Of a stretch of DNA of 64,000 nucleotides, positions 21,573 through 31,500 are shown in pieces. The stretch is from Planctomycetota bacterium (GTDB lineage: Bacteria; Planctomycetota; JAPUJT01). A program made the translations under genes and the position numbers. The stretch lies in contig JAPUJT010000126.1 of assembly GCA_027296055.1 (NCBI GenBank), forward strand, positions 1-64,000, given 5' to 3'. Under the pieces are notes generated by a model that worked only from the letters and a program-made list of their open reading frames with translations, ran no database searches and was not told where the DNA came from. Each line of letters starts with the position of its first letter. The stretch's first letter is position 1.

Positions 21573-23816
21573 TTACGGGCCGAATACCGAAAAGAAGGCA
21601 TCCCGCTTCTCTTCGAGGGTCTTCTTCAGGGCGAGCGGGGTGACGGGGAAGTCCGGCGACAGGGTGTCACCGCCGACGAAGATCGTACTCGACGGGCCCC
21701 AGGCGATGCCGTACCCGCGATCCAGGCCCACCCCTCCGAGAAACGTGGAGTCGACGAGGGCACTCCCATCGGAACTCAGCACGGTCACGATGGCGTCGTC
21801 GTTGCCGTTGTAGGTCGTGTCGAAGGCACCAGGGGTCACGGGGAAGTCGGACGATCGCGTGTAACCGATCACCAGAACCTCGCCTGCCGCGTTCACCGCG
21901 AGAGATCTCGGCTCCTCCTTGTCGCTCCCGCCGAGGTAGGTGGCGTACCCGATCGAGCTTCCGGTCGGATCCACCTTCGCGACAAAGATATCGAAGTTTC
22001 CTCCGTAGGTCGTGTCGAAGGCGCCGGGAGTGACGGGGAAGTCGTTCGAGAAGGTGAACCCACCCACGTAGGCCGAACCGATGGCATCCACGGTGATGGA
22101 CATACCCCGGTCGAAGTGGAAACCCCCCAGGAACCCTGAGTAGACCAGTCCGCTCCCATCGGGCGTGAGCTTGGTCACGTAGGCTTCGTGGAAGCCGTTC
22201 TGGGTGGGGTCGAAAGAGCCCGGTGTGGACGGGAAGTCCGGGCTGAAGACCGTGCTCCCGGTCAAGTAGGCTGAGCCCGCCGAATCGACGGCGATGCCGA
22301 ACCCGAAGTCTATGCCGATCCCGCCGACGTACGTCGCCCAGACGATGCCACCGCCTCCCGTGTCCATCTTCGCGACGTAGGCGTCGAGGACGCCAAAGCC
22401 GAAGGTGCGGTCGAAGGCGCCGGGAGTGACCGGCAGGTCCGCGGACCGGGTCGTGCCGCCCAGATAGGCCGCGCCGCTCGCGTCGACGTCCATCGAGTAC
22501 CCGAAATCATCGTTGCTTCCCCCGAAGAACCCGCTGTAGAGGAGTTCCCTTCCCTTGTTGCCGAGCTTGGCCACGTAGGCATCCCATTTTCCCGCGTGGA
22601 CGGACCCATCGGTGACAGGGAAGTCGATCGAGAGGGTGTGTCCCCCGATCGTGACGATACCGTTGGAGTCCACCTTGATCGTGACCCCGTCGTCTTGGGC
22701 GGCTCCGCCGATGTAGGTGGAGTATACTATCCTTCCACTTCTCCGTATTCTCTCGCTACCCCTGCCGGGGGGGGGCCCAACCAGGATGATGTCGAGCTTC
22801 GTTACGAAGGCATCCCAGCTCCCGGCGTGGGAGGTCTGGAACGCCCCCGGCGTGATCGGGAAGTCGTCCGAGGTCGTGAACCCGGTCAAGTAGGCGGAGC
22901 CATCGGCGTCCACAGCGACGGACCGGATGATCTCGCTCTTGAAGCCGCCCAGGTAGGTGGAGTAGAGGAGGGGATCGATGATCAGGGGCCTGGCGCCGTC
23001 CCACCCCTGCACGGAGAAACCGAAGGATGAGGGGCCCCGGAGCTCGTAGGCGCACGGGACGGCTTCGGCGTCTGTCTGCTCGCTGACCACCAATGGCCCG
23101 GGGTCCGGACCCTCAACCGAATCCACCGTGTAGCCCACGGGCGGCGAGTCGAAGATCTCGCCCACCACTGTTCGCACCACGAGATCGCCCTGCGTGCCGA
23201 TCTCGAGACCCAAGATCCCCTCGTAGGCCACTTCGATCTCCCGTGGGTCGGCCCCGGGCAGGACCCGGTACTCGTACTTCAGCCCATCCTCATCCACCGA
23301 CCAGATCAGGTCGATGCCATCGTAGAGATCGGGGTAGACCACCTGGCGGAAGCTGGGGACGTCGATGCGCCACCCCGCCGGATCCCGGCCGAGGAAGTAA
23401 TGGCTGGGGAAGGGGAGGAAGCCGCGGCCCTGGGGTCGAACGAGGTTCGAGCCGGGGAAAGTCATGCGCACGAGGACCCCGTCCGGGAGGTCCGCGCGTG
23501 CCCCGGGCCGGCCGCCCAGCCCGCCTCCTCCCGATGCAGAGTAGGAGGGATGCGCCGCCGGCGCCTGCAGCACCTTGAGGAAGAGGGTGGCCTCTCCGAA
23601 GCCGACCTGCAGGACGCCGCCGTTGGAGTAGTAGAGGACATCCTGGTTCTCGACCTGTCCCATGTTCTGGGTGAAGTAGCCTGCGGGCAGCGCATCGTCC
23701 GCCGCAGGACTCTGAACCCGCGTCGGGGCCCCGCAGGTTGAGATCAGCGAAAGGCCCATGAAGGCCGCGATGACGAAGAGAGTGGATCGATGCCTGCGCG
23801 CCGAGGAACTCCTCAT
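21573..23816 (-). CDS. SBBP beta-propeller surface protein with DUF7948-like domain (747 aa)
   Basis: ATG 23816 follows GGAGAGG. The signal peptide ends near LISTC, a poor lipobox (Thr at -1), so lipidation is plausible but unsure. Residues about 45-270 resemble the DUF7948 N-terminal domain of SBBP proteins (YFTQNMGQVENQ; PSHYFLGRDPAGW; YDGIDLIWSVDEDGLKYEY). Residues about 285-740 are about seven SBBP repeats with DFPVTPGAFDTT, VDAxGxAYxxG and LVYSTYLGG landmarks, forming a seven-bladed-type propeller. One repeat near 22770 carries about 12 extra Gly/Pro/Arg residues where others have a short turn. The DNA there contains a nine-G run. Likely exported and surface-associated; ligand unknown. 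It follows the DUF2723 gene by 177 bp. Confidence 0.88.
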   Translation of the reverse strand: MRSSSARRHRSTLFVIAAFMGLSLISTCGAPTRVQSPAADDALPAGYFTQNMGQVENQDVLYYSNGGVLQVGFGEATLFLKVLQAPAAHPSYSASGGGGLGGRPGARADLPDGVLVRMTFPGSNLVRPQGRGFLPFPSHYFLGRDPAGWRIDVPSFRQVVYPDLYDGIDLIWSVDEDGLKYEYRVLPGADPREIEVAYEGILGLEIGTQGDLVVRTVVGEIFDSPPVGYTVDSVEGPDPGPLVVSEQTDAEAVPCAYELRGPSSFGFSVQGWDGARPLIIDPLLYSTYLGGFKSEIIRSVAVDADGSAYLTGFTTSDDFPITPGAFQTSHAGSWDAFVTKLDIILVGPPPGRGSERIRRSGRIVYSTYIGGAAQDDGVTIKVDSNGIVTIGGHTLSIDFPVTDGSVHAGKWDAYVAKLGNKGRELLYSGFFGGSNDDFGYSMDVDASGAAYLGGTTRSADLPVTPGAFDRTFGFGVLDAYVAKMDTGGGGIVWATYVGGIGIDFGFGIAVDSAGSAYLTGSTVFSPDFPSTPGSFDPTQNGFHEAYVTKLTPDGSGLVYSGFLGGFHFDRGMSITVDAIGSAYVGGFTFSNDFPVTPGAFDTTYGGNFDIFVAKVDPTGSSIGYATYLGGSDKEEPRSLAVNAAGEVLVIGYTRSSDFPVTPGAFDTTYNGNDDAIVTVLSSDGSALVDSTFLGGVGLDRGYGIAWGPSSTIFVGGDTLSPDFPVTPLALKKTLEEKRDAFFSVFGP

Positions 23817-23993
23817 GGGAATCCCGCCTCTCCAATAGATTGCCTGGGGGACCTGGATGGGGCCATGTGCGCCTCCTCGGACGGATCCATCATCGGCCGG
23901 GCCGCCGTTTTTGTCAAGATGACCGACCGAGCCGCAAACGGAGCGGGGAGCTGCGGATCCGAACAATTCGGGATCAGATTTCGGGGGAAAAGG

Positions 23994-25478
23994 TCACCTT
24001 GCTTCCAACCGGAACAACACCCCTTCTTGAACGAGACGGAAGCGATCGCGAAAGGCGTCGAACCCGTAGACGGGCTCGTCGTCAGCGAGATAGATCGGCC
24101 GATCACCCAGGTGGTGACCGAGGATCTCGGCCAAGGGGGTTCTTTCGAGGAAGGCAATGGTCACATCAGGCCGCAGCCCCTCCACCTTGGTGAAGTGTTC
24201 GAGCACGGCATACGGGGTCCAGTCCGCAAGGATCACCGCCCGGGGGGGGGCCGTGGAAAGGGCCTCGCGCCCGTATCGGTCGGCCGCCCAGTCCCCTCGC
24301 TTCGGCGGCCAGAGGAAGTAGCGTAGGTTGTCTCTGTAGGGAATCGTCCGTAAGGAAATTGGCAATCCCCTCTTTCCGATTGCCAATGGCGTCACGGCGT
24401 AGACCAGGGGTGGGGTGAGCGCGACGATGGCGACGATGATCCATCGATGAGCCGGCTTGAGGCGCCCTGCCAGGGCCGAGGCGCCGAAGCCGACCCAGAT
24501 CGCGAAGATGAGATAGGCAGAGAGGAAGAGCTCGTACTTGTGGGACTCGCGGTAGCCTATCGCGAATACCGTGTTGATCACGAAGCTGACGGCCAGCATC
24601 CAGAAGAGTGGCCGATCCCGTCGCCAGCTCGCCGCCATCCCGATGAGTCCCAGGATCCCGGTCAGCAGGGGGAACTGGTAGGCGAAGAAGCCGGCAGAGA
24701 GTGCGATCTGGCGAGGCATTTCCGCGGCGGAATACCCGAACATTTTCGCCTCGGTCCCTCCCCCTCCGGTGAAGAGTTGGCCCACGGGCTCGCCTGGATT
24801 TTGCCCATGCCACGCGAGAACGAGAAGCCACCATGGGCTGGAGGCGACGATGAAGAGCCCGAAGGCGGCGGCGGCCTGGCGCGCGTTCCGCTTCAGGATC
24901 CCCGGGTCCTCCAGAAGGAGGAAGAGGAGCTGGCCGGGAAAGAGAAAGACGATGAGCAGATGGTGGAGGAAAGCGATGCCCCAGAGGGCCGCCCAGACGT
25001 AGAGCCAGCGGAGGCGGCGATCCGTTCGCCACTGGATCAGGGGAAGCCAGGTGGCGACGGAGAGGAACATCTGGAGAGTGTAGACGTCCGCGAGAGAGGC
25101 CTTCAGCCACAGGGTATGACTGAGTCCGAAGGCGGCCGTGCCGGCAAGCGAACCTGCCCGGCCCAGGCCGATGACGCCGAGCATCAGGAAGAGCAGTCCT
25201 CCGGTAGCCGCGGCAAAGACCGCGGAGACCAGGTTGACGCGAGCTGCCGGGGTCCCCACAGGGAGGGCGAGGAAAGCCCGGCTGACCACCGTGTAAAGGG
25301 GGTGGCCGAGGACGCCGGCCTGGAGCTCGAGCCGCTCGGCCTTGCCCACGAACGTGGCGCTGTCCCCAAAGCCGATGGCGGGAGACAGACCCGCGAGGTA
25401 AAGAGCGAGAAGGGCCGCCGAGACGAGAGCGGCCTCCCGGAACGCGGGCTTCGGGGGTCGGTCGACTTCCATCTCCAC
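23994..25478 (-). CDS. DUF2723-family polytopic membrane protein (GT-C-like)
   Basis: This 494-residue protein has about 10 hydrophobic segments and a soluble C-terminal domain of about 130 residues. The first loop, GFGDSATFVGKAERL, then LGHPLYTVVSRAF, fits DUF2723. In that family a GDSxE/xF loop and an HPxxYPL-type motif recall GT-C protein O-mannosyltransferases that use lipid-linked sugar. The family is inferred, not proven, to transfer sugars at the membrane. Start is GTG 25478 or ATG 25472. It lies 54 bp after the GT2-methyltransferase gene and before the SBBP protein. A lipid-linked sugar made by the former could be used here to glycosylate exported proteins; this is a hypothesis. Confidence 0.82.
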   Translation of the reverse strand: MEMEVDRPPKPAFREAALVSAALLALYLAGLSPAIGFGDSATFVGKAERLELQAGVLGHPLYTVVSRAFLALPVGTPAARVNLVSAVFAAATGGLLFLMLGVIGLGRAGSLAGTAAFGLSHTLWLKASLADVYTLQMFLSVATWLPLIQWRTDRRLRWLYVWAALWGIAFLHHLLIVFLFPGQLLFLLLEDPGILKRNARQAAAAFGLFIVASSPWWLLVLAWHGQNPGEPVGQLFTGGGGTEAKMFGYSAAEMPRQIALSAGFFAYQFPLLTGILGLIGMAASWRRDRPLFWMLAVSFVINTVFAIGYRESHKYELFLSAYLIFAIWVGFGASALAGRLKPAHRWIIVAIVALTPPLVYAVTPLAIGKRGLPISLRTIPYRDNLRYFLWPPKRGDWAADRYGREALSTAPPRAVILADWTPYAVLEHFTKVEGLRPDVTIAFLERTPLAEILGHHLGDRPIYLADDEPVYGFDAFRDRFRLVQEGVLFRLEAR

Positions 25479-25532
25479 CCATCCTATCCGAGCGTCCGAC
25501 GGTGGACTACGTGGGGTTCGATGGACGCGCCG

Positions 25533-26822
25533 TCAAGGTCCCGGAGTCTCTCCAGCGGCATTCTGTTCGCGCTTCTTTCCCTTCAGGATCAGGTTGGCGA
25601 AGAACATCGATTTGGAAGCGACGACTTCGATGCCGAGATCGGCGAGGCGGGTTACGAGATCCGGCTTGGTGTAATGGGAGACGTGCTCATCCGCGTAGGC
25701 GCCCGGGAGGACCCAACCGTAGACCCGCTCGACGAGGGGCCAAACCCACGTCCCGTAGTCCGGAGTGCTGAGGACCAGACTGCCGCCCGGGCGCAGGACC
25801 CGGACGAGCTCGCGCAGGGGCCGCTCCATGTCGGGGATGTGCTCGATCACTTCCAGACAGATCACTTCCTCGAAGTGCTCGTCGGGGAAGGGGATGTGGG
25901 TCACGGATCCGACGACCACCTTGGCGTGTGCGGTGCGGATGAACCTCACCTTGCGGAGGTCCATGTCCATGCCGATCGCGTGCGGATTCGAGAGGATCAT
26001 GCGGCCGGAACCGCAGCCTACATCGAGGGCGGGGCTCGAACCTTCCATGAATCTCCGGGTGAGCTTGTAGCGGCGCCTCTGCCAGATGCGCTGAGGAAGG
26101 AGTCGGCTCCGGAAGGCGCGTTCGTCGTAATCGGCGAAGTAGACCGTGTTCCGGGTCCGCCAGAGACCATAGAGGCCGAGGGCGAAGGAGATTCCATACG
26201 CCAGGACACGGGCGTGGGATTCGCCGCCGCGCCGCTGCTTGAAGTGGAAGGGCACCTCGACGATGCGGAAGCCGAAGGCGTAGGCCTTGATGGCGGCCTC
26301 GATGAGAACATTGAAATCGCGCCCGTCCAGGGAGAACTCCTCGAACATGCGGCGCCTGTAGAGACGGAACCCGCCGCTCAGATCGCGCAGAGGGATCGAG
26401 CAGACCACGCGAGCGGTCCAGTTGAGAAAGCGGCTCATCACCCCCCGGGCCCACGGGCATTCGGCGAAGCCGCAGGGGGCGTACCGCGAGGCGATGACCA
26501 TGTCGGCAACATCCCGCTGGCGCCAGAGGAGTGGGACATAAGCGGGGTCGTGGGAGCCGTCGGCGTCGAGAGTCAGGATCCACTCCCCGCTGGTGGATGT
26601 GATTCCTTCCCAGAGCGCCTTGCCGAAGCCGCGCTCCTTCTGCCGCCGCGTCGCGGCCTGGTGTTGATTCGCTACTTCGATGGTGTCGTCGGTCGAGCCG
26701 CCGTCCATGACGAGGATCTCGAACGTGATCCCGAGCCGGTCCAGGACGTCGCGGAGAGCGGGCAGAACGCGCCGGAGGTTTTCCCCCTCGTTGATGGCCG
26801 GAATGACGACCGAGAGATCCAT
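25533..26822 (-). CDS. Fusion of GT2 (DPM1-like) glycosyltransferase and SAM methyltransferase
   Basis: ATG 26822 is chosen because the GT2 fold starts at once (MDLSVVIPAINEGENL) after a G-rich ribosome site. Residues 1-230: GT-A fold with ILVMDGGSTDDT, metal-binding TLDADGSH and LRDLSGGFRLYRR, the pattern of polyprenyl-phosphate mannosyl/glucosyl transferases. No C-terminal membrane anchor follows. Residues about 255-420: class I SAM methyltransferase with ALDVGCGSGRMI (motif I), FPDEHFEEVICLEVIEHI and LRPGGSLVLSTPD. The enzyme would make a lipid-linked sugar and methylate a related substrate. It heads a minus-strand unit with the DUF2723 and SBBP genes. Fusion order GT then MT is unusual enough to note. 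Confidence 0.9.
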   Translation of the reverse strand: MDLSVVIPAINEGENLRRVLPALRDVLDRLGITFEILVMDGGSTDDTIEVANQHQAATRRQKERGFGKALWEGITSTSGEWILTLDADGSHDPAYVPLLWRQRDVADMVIASRYAPCGFAECPWARGVMSRFLNWTARVVCSIPLRDLSGGFRLYRRRMFEEFSLDGRDFNVLIEAAIKAYAFGFRIVEVPFHFKQRRGGESHARVLAYGISFALGLYGLWRTRNTVYFADYDERAFRSRLLPQRIWQRRRYKLTRRFMEGSSPALDVGCGSGRMILSNPHAIGMDMDLRKVRFIRTAHAKVVVGSVTHIPFPDEHFEEVICLEVIEHIPDMERPLRELVRVLRPGGSLVLSTPDYGTWVWPLVERVYGWVLPGAYADEHVSHYTKPDLVTRLADLGIEVVASKSMFFANLILKGKKREQNAAGETPGP

Positions 26823-27101
26823 GGTCCCCCCCCTGGCATCCCCTGACATGAAGGTGAAGAGAGTACTACGGGCATCTGACAGCGGCGACTTGAGGAGGCG
26901 AACGGCTGTTCGGGGAGGATGCTCCGGATCGGTTTCTCGAGTCGCCTCCTGTCAGGACGGGGAGGATAGGCGAAGCCTGTGGAATTAGCGGTTGGCGCGT
27001 GACATCATCGGGCATTCCTGGAGCAAGAAGGGGTTGGGTTTCCTGAAGATGGGCAGAAACATCGCGCGAATCGGCCGCACGATGATCGATCTGGTTGGGA
27101 C

Positions 27102-28352
27102 ATGAGCAACTTCTACCGTGACGCGATGAACGAGCCGATCGACCTCGGCTTCACGCCGACGCCGATCACGGTCGCCGATGGCGAACCGCCAAGCCCACCT
27201 CCCTGCTCGCCGGGGCGGCCCGGGGCGGTGGCCGGCCGCTGGCTGAACCCGCAGCAGAACTCGCGCCTCTCCCGCGCTCTCCCGAGCGGGACGTGGGGGG
27301 TCAAGTGGGCGTCCGACCGTTCGGCGGGAAGCGGTTACGGACCGGTCTACCTGCAGCAGACGCGCAAGCGGATCCTCCTCCACGATAAAAATGCGTGGGA
27401 GTTGTTCGACGCCAAGGGGCGGCACCTGGCGGACGGGCAGGGGCTCACCGAAGGCAGCGAGGTCCTGCTGGACGCCGATCGGGGACTGTTCTACTTCGAG
27501 CCGTTTCTCCGCGGTGGGTTCAAGGGCCACCGCTTATCCGACGGCGAGGAGGTGTTCGTCACGACGATCCGCGGGGTCGGTGCCTTCCGGCGGACCTTCA
27601 TGGCCACGCTTCCGGGCAGGCTGCTGGCGGTGGCGGGCCACTACGGGATGATCAACCCGCACGGCCGTACGCCCGAGGAGGCCGCCATGGAGGTCTGGTC
27701 CTTCGGCGACCCCATCCGAGCCAACGGGGTGAAGATCCTCCTGTCCGATGAACGGAAGGCCGTTCTCTCCCATCACTCGACCTGCTTCCTCGTCGCGCTC
27801 GGTGATGCGGGCTTCACGATCGCGGTCGAGGACGGCGTCTACCGGGTCGACGCCGATCTCAACTTCGAGGCGGAGTTCACGGGCACTTTTGTCCCCGAGC
27901 TGCTCAGCCTCGACGAGGCGGGACGGATCCACCTGTTGGTCACGGAGCCGGACGGGCTGCAATACTACTGGCTGCTGTCGGCGAAGGGCGAGCAGCTGGT
28001 TCGTCTGGCCGTCCCCGAAGAAACTCATGGCTCGATCACCGTCCCTCCGGTGGTGGGCTACGACCATAGCGTCTACCTCTTCACCGACACCCACGTGCAT
28101 GCCGTCGGTTCCAAGGGAAGGGTCGAGTGGACCTCCGACCTCGGCGGGCCGCTCGGCGGCGCGGCCATCAGCGGCGACGACCGCCTGCTGGTCGCCGCCG
28201 GCGACAGCGTCTCGCGCTTCGACATCGGAGGGGAGCGCGAGACGCTGGTCACGCTTGAGGGCGAGGAACTGGCCTCGGCGCCGATCCTGACCGAGAAGGG
28301 CCGCCTGCTTGTGGCCTCCCGGATGCGCGTCTTCTGCATGAAAGCGAAGTGA
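27102..28352 (+). CDS. PQQ-like beta-propeller protein without signal peptide (416 aa)
   Basis: The sequence after residue 60 is a chain of short beta-strand repeats (VYLQQTRKRILLHDKN; HSVYLFTDTHVHAVGSKGRV; GGAAISGDDRLLVAAGDSV), typical of PQQ-like/WD-type propellers without catalytic residues. The first 60 residues are Pro-rich and have no signal peptide or membrane segment, unlike its neighbours. It may be cytoplasmic, or the true N-terminus may be missing. No strong ribosome site precedes ATG 27102. The 279-bp gap to the divergent GT2 gene may hold both promoters, but none is clear. Family is fairly sure, role unknown. Confidence 0.7.
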   Translation: MSNFYRDAMNEPIDLGFTPTPITVADGEPPSPPPCSPGRPGAVAGRWLNPQQNSRLSRALPSGTWGVKWASDRSAGSGYGPVYLQQTRKRILLHDKNAWELFDAKGRHLADGQGLTEGSEVLLDADRGLFYFEPFLRGGFKGHRLSDGEEVFVTTIRGVGAFRRTFMATLPGRLLAVAGHYGMINPHGRTPEEAAMEVWSFGDPIRANGVKILLSDERKAVLSHHSTCFLVALGDAGFTIAVEDGVYRVDADLNFEAEFTGTFVPELLSLDEAGRIHLLVTEPDGLQYYWLLSAKGEQLVRLAVPEETHGSITVPPVVGYDHSVYLFTDTHVHAVGSKGRVEWTSDLGGPLGGAAISGDDRLLVAAGDSVSRFDIGGERETLVTLEGEELASAPILTEKGRLLVASRMRVFCMKAK

Positions 28353-28595
28353 GTTTGCCGATCGTGACTTGCAATCCCCAGGTATCCGTCACCCCCCCCC
28401 ATTGCCTCTAAGCAAGGGACCGAACCTTTCGCATCCGAGCTTCGACGATGGAGGCCCAAGAATTCTGTCCGCTTTTCGGCCTTGGTTGCGTTAGATTGGT
28501 GGACGGGCCCATACTTTCAGAGGCCGTCACGGGCCGAGGGGTGCGGCGCCCTCCTCGTTAGCCTTGCAACCAAAATCTCTCGGAGGATCCTGCAC

Positions 28596-31500
28596 ATGCT
28601 GTCCGTCGGTCTGTGGACTCCCTGGCGACGTCTCACCGTAGGGGCCTCGCTGATCGTAGCTCTTTCCCTGCTAAGCGGTTGCGGATATATCGCTGCCGGT
28701 ATCCTGGTTGCCGGAAGCGGCGGCGGCGGCTCCTCGAGCAAGAGCGGGAACGCGTTGCCGACCGTCACCGTGCTCACGCCTGCCCGGCAACTCGGTGCGC
28801 AGACGGTGACCTACACCCTGACGGACGCCGAGGGGGACGAGGCTGCTATCGGGATGGAGTACGCCGTCGTCGACATCGGGACCGGGCTGATCGGGGCATG
28901 GATGCCGTCCACCGCCGCCGGGGGGGACGGGGTGACCGGGCTCACGACGAGCGCAACAGGCGAGGCCCACACCTATATATGGGACGCCGCGACCGACCTG
29001 GGAGACGGCGTCACCTACGTGGCCGCGTGGGTGCGGTTGAGAGTCACGCCTGCCCACTCCTCGGCCCCGGCCGTGACCGGCACCCCCCAGGAGACCGTCG
29101 ACTTCGTGGCGGGGAACGATGCCCCGACGATCACGTTCCAGTCACCAGCCATGGGCTCCGTCCAGACGGGTGTCATCCCGATCGATTACAGGCTCATCGA
29201 CACGACCAGCGATCCCGCGGATCTCGAGGCGTACTTCACCGTCGACCAGGGCGCGATCTGGGCCACGGCCGAGATCCGGTTCGGAGAGACCCTCGCCGTT
29301 GGCTCTGCCCCCACCCCCGGCGCCACGCACACGCTTGCGTGGGATTCGGGCGCCGATATGGTCGCGAACGAAGGCCGAGTGCAGTTCCGTCTGATCCCCA
29401 CCGACGCGGCGCCCGGCGGGACGGGAATGGAGTACGATACGCTCGAGTTCGAGGTCCGAAACGACAATCCCCCCATCGTCTTCATCGCTTCACCGATCAC
29501 CGACCAGGTCATCGGCGGGGATGTGACTGTCAGCTACCGGCTCCTCGACGATCTCGAGGCGACCCTCAGCATCACCGTGGAGTACTCGATCGACTCGGGC
29601 ACGACGTTCCAGACGGCCACGATGGGAACGGGAGGGGAAGGTACAACCGGGCTCACGAGCAGCGTAGCCGGAGTGTCCCACACGTTCGTCTGGGCGTCCG
29701 GGACGGACGCCCCCGGCCTCGATCTCCCGGGGGCCGCCCTGCCCGAGACGGTGGCCATCCGGATCACCCCCTTCGATTCCTCGATGGGCCTGTCCCACAC
29801 GGCTGTAGACCTCCGCCTTGACAACAACTCGGAGCCGACCGTGCAGTCGATCGACCCCTTCGGCCCCGGGGCCCGGACGGGAGACGTGACCATCAACTTC
29901 ACGCTGGCCGATCCTGAATCGGATGCCTCGATCATCGCCGTGAGTTACTCCATCGACGGCGGCGGGGCCTTCCTGGCCGCCACCCTGCGGAAGTTCGATC
30001 CTGGCGATCCGGGCATGATCTCGGGGAATGAGATCTCCGGGCTCCCGACAAGTCCCGGCGGGACCTCTCGCCGCTTCATCTGGCAGTCGGGGACGGACCT
30101 TCCGGGCGCGCGAGAGACGGCCGTCGTCCTCCGCATCGAGCCACGGGACCATGCCACCAACTTCGCGCTCGGGCTCGGCGCCGGAGCGCAGACCTCGGTC
30201 TTTGCCGTGGACAACACCAGCCCTCCTGTGATCAATACCCTGGCCGTCACGGGCAACTCCGACACCGTCCCCGTGACGTACGACCTCTACGACGCGGAGC
30301 CGCCCACGGGACCGACGGTGGACATCGACGTCACCTATTCGCTGAACGGGATCGATTTCTTCCCCGCCGCGATCGCAAATCCGGACGAGGGGACGAAGTT
30401 GGAAAACGTCATCGAGGGTCAGACACCGTCCAACGTCGGATCAGGGGCGGCCCACAGCTTCGACTGGGACACCGTCGCCGACCTCGGAGAGGTGAACCAG
30501 GCCGCCGTGACCCTCCGGTTGATTCCCATGGACTCTCAGATCGGGGCGGCGGCCGACTTTCCGCTCGGTATCTTCAACAACGATGCCCCGATGGTGAACA
30601 TCAGCGACATCACTGGCGTCCAATCGCGCGATGTGCCGATCTCCTACAGCCTGCAGGATTCCAACGCCGATACCTGCAGCATCGTCGCGGAGTACCGGAT
30701 CGGGACGGGCGTGTATCTGGCTGCCACCGAGTCGCTCGATCCATCCAGCGACGGGACGACGGGCCTCTCCTCGAGCCCCGACTCATCCGGCGCCGCCCAC
30801 ACCTTTATCTGGGACTCCTTGAAGGATCTGACGACCACGTTTCACGACGATCTGGAGATACGAATCACGGCGAGCGATCCCCTCGTCGCGGGAACCCCGA
30901 CCGTGAGCAATCTCTTCACCTTGGACAACGCCATCTTGGCGGATCTCGTGCTAGGGAAACCCACCTTTGACCTCGCCGCCATCGATGGCCGCGGGATCAA
31001 TGCCGGCTGGTTCGGCGGACTCTCCGTTGACGGCGAGAGGGTCTTCATCGCCGACTACTTGAACAGTCGGGTGCTGATCCTCGACGCCGTGCCCGTGACG
31101 GACTTCCAGACGGCGGATGTCGTCCTGGGACAGGAGGAATTCACGACAGGGCAGCCGAACGTCGGCGGCTTTTCCGCCCGCACCATAAATCACCCCAGCG
31201 GCGTGTACTCGGACGGGACAATCCTCTACGTCGCGGACTCCGGGAACCACCGCGTTCTCATCTGGAACGACATCCCCACCGCCAACTTCGCGCCGGCGGA
31301 CCATGTGCTGGGACACGATAGCCTCGACGCACCCGCCTTCAGACCGCTGGGTAAGGGCACCCTGTCCCAGCCGACCGACGTTTGCGGGACGGCCTCGCAC
31401 CTCTACGTCGCTGATTTCGGGAATAACCGCGTCCTCGTCTGGAATCTTCCCCTGGACTTCTCGCTCGGGGAGGGACCCGATGCGAACTTCGTCCTGGGTC

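Noticed and set aside
24166-26846. Long frames 24166-25482 (minus) and 24447-26846 (plus) over the DUF2723 and GT2 genes
   Set aside because: Composition is dominated by Arg, Gly, Pro and Glu without motifs, whereas the annotated frames contain complete family motifs.
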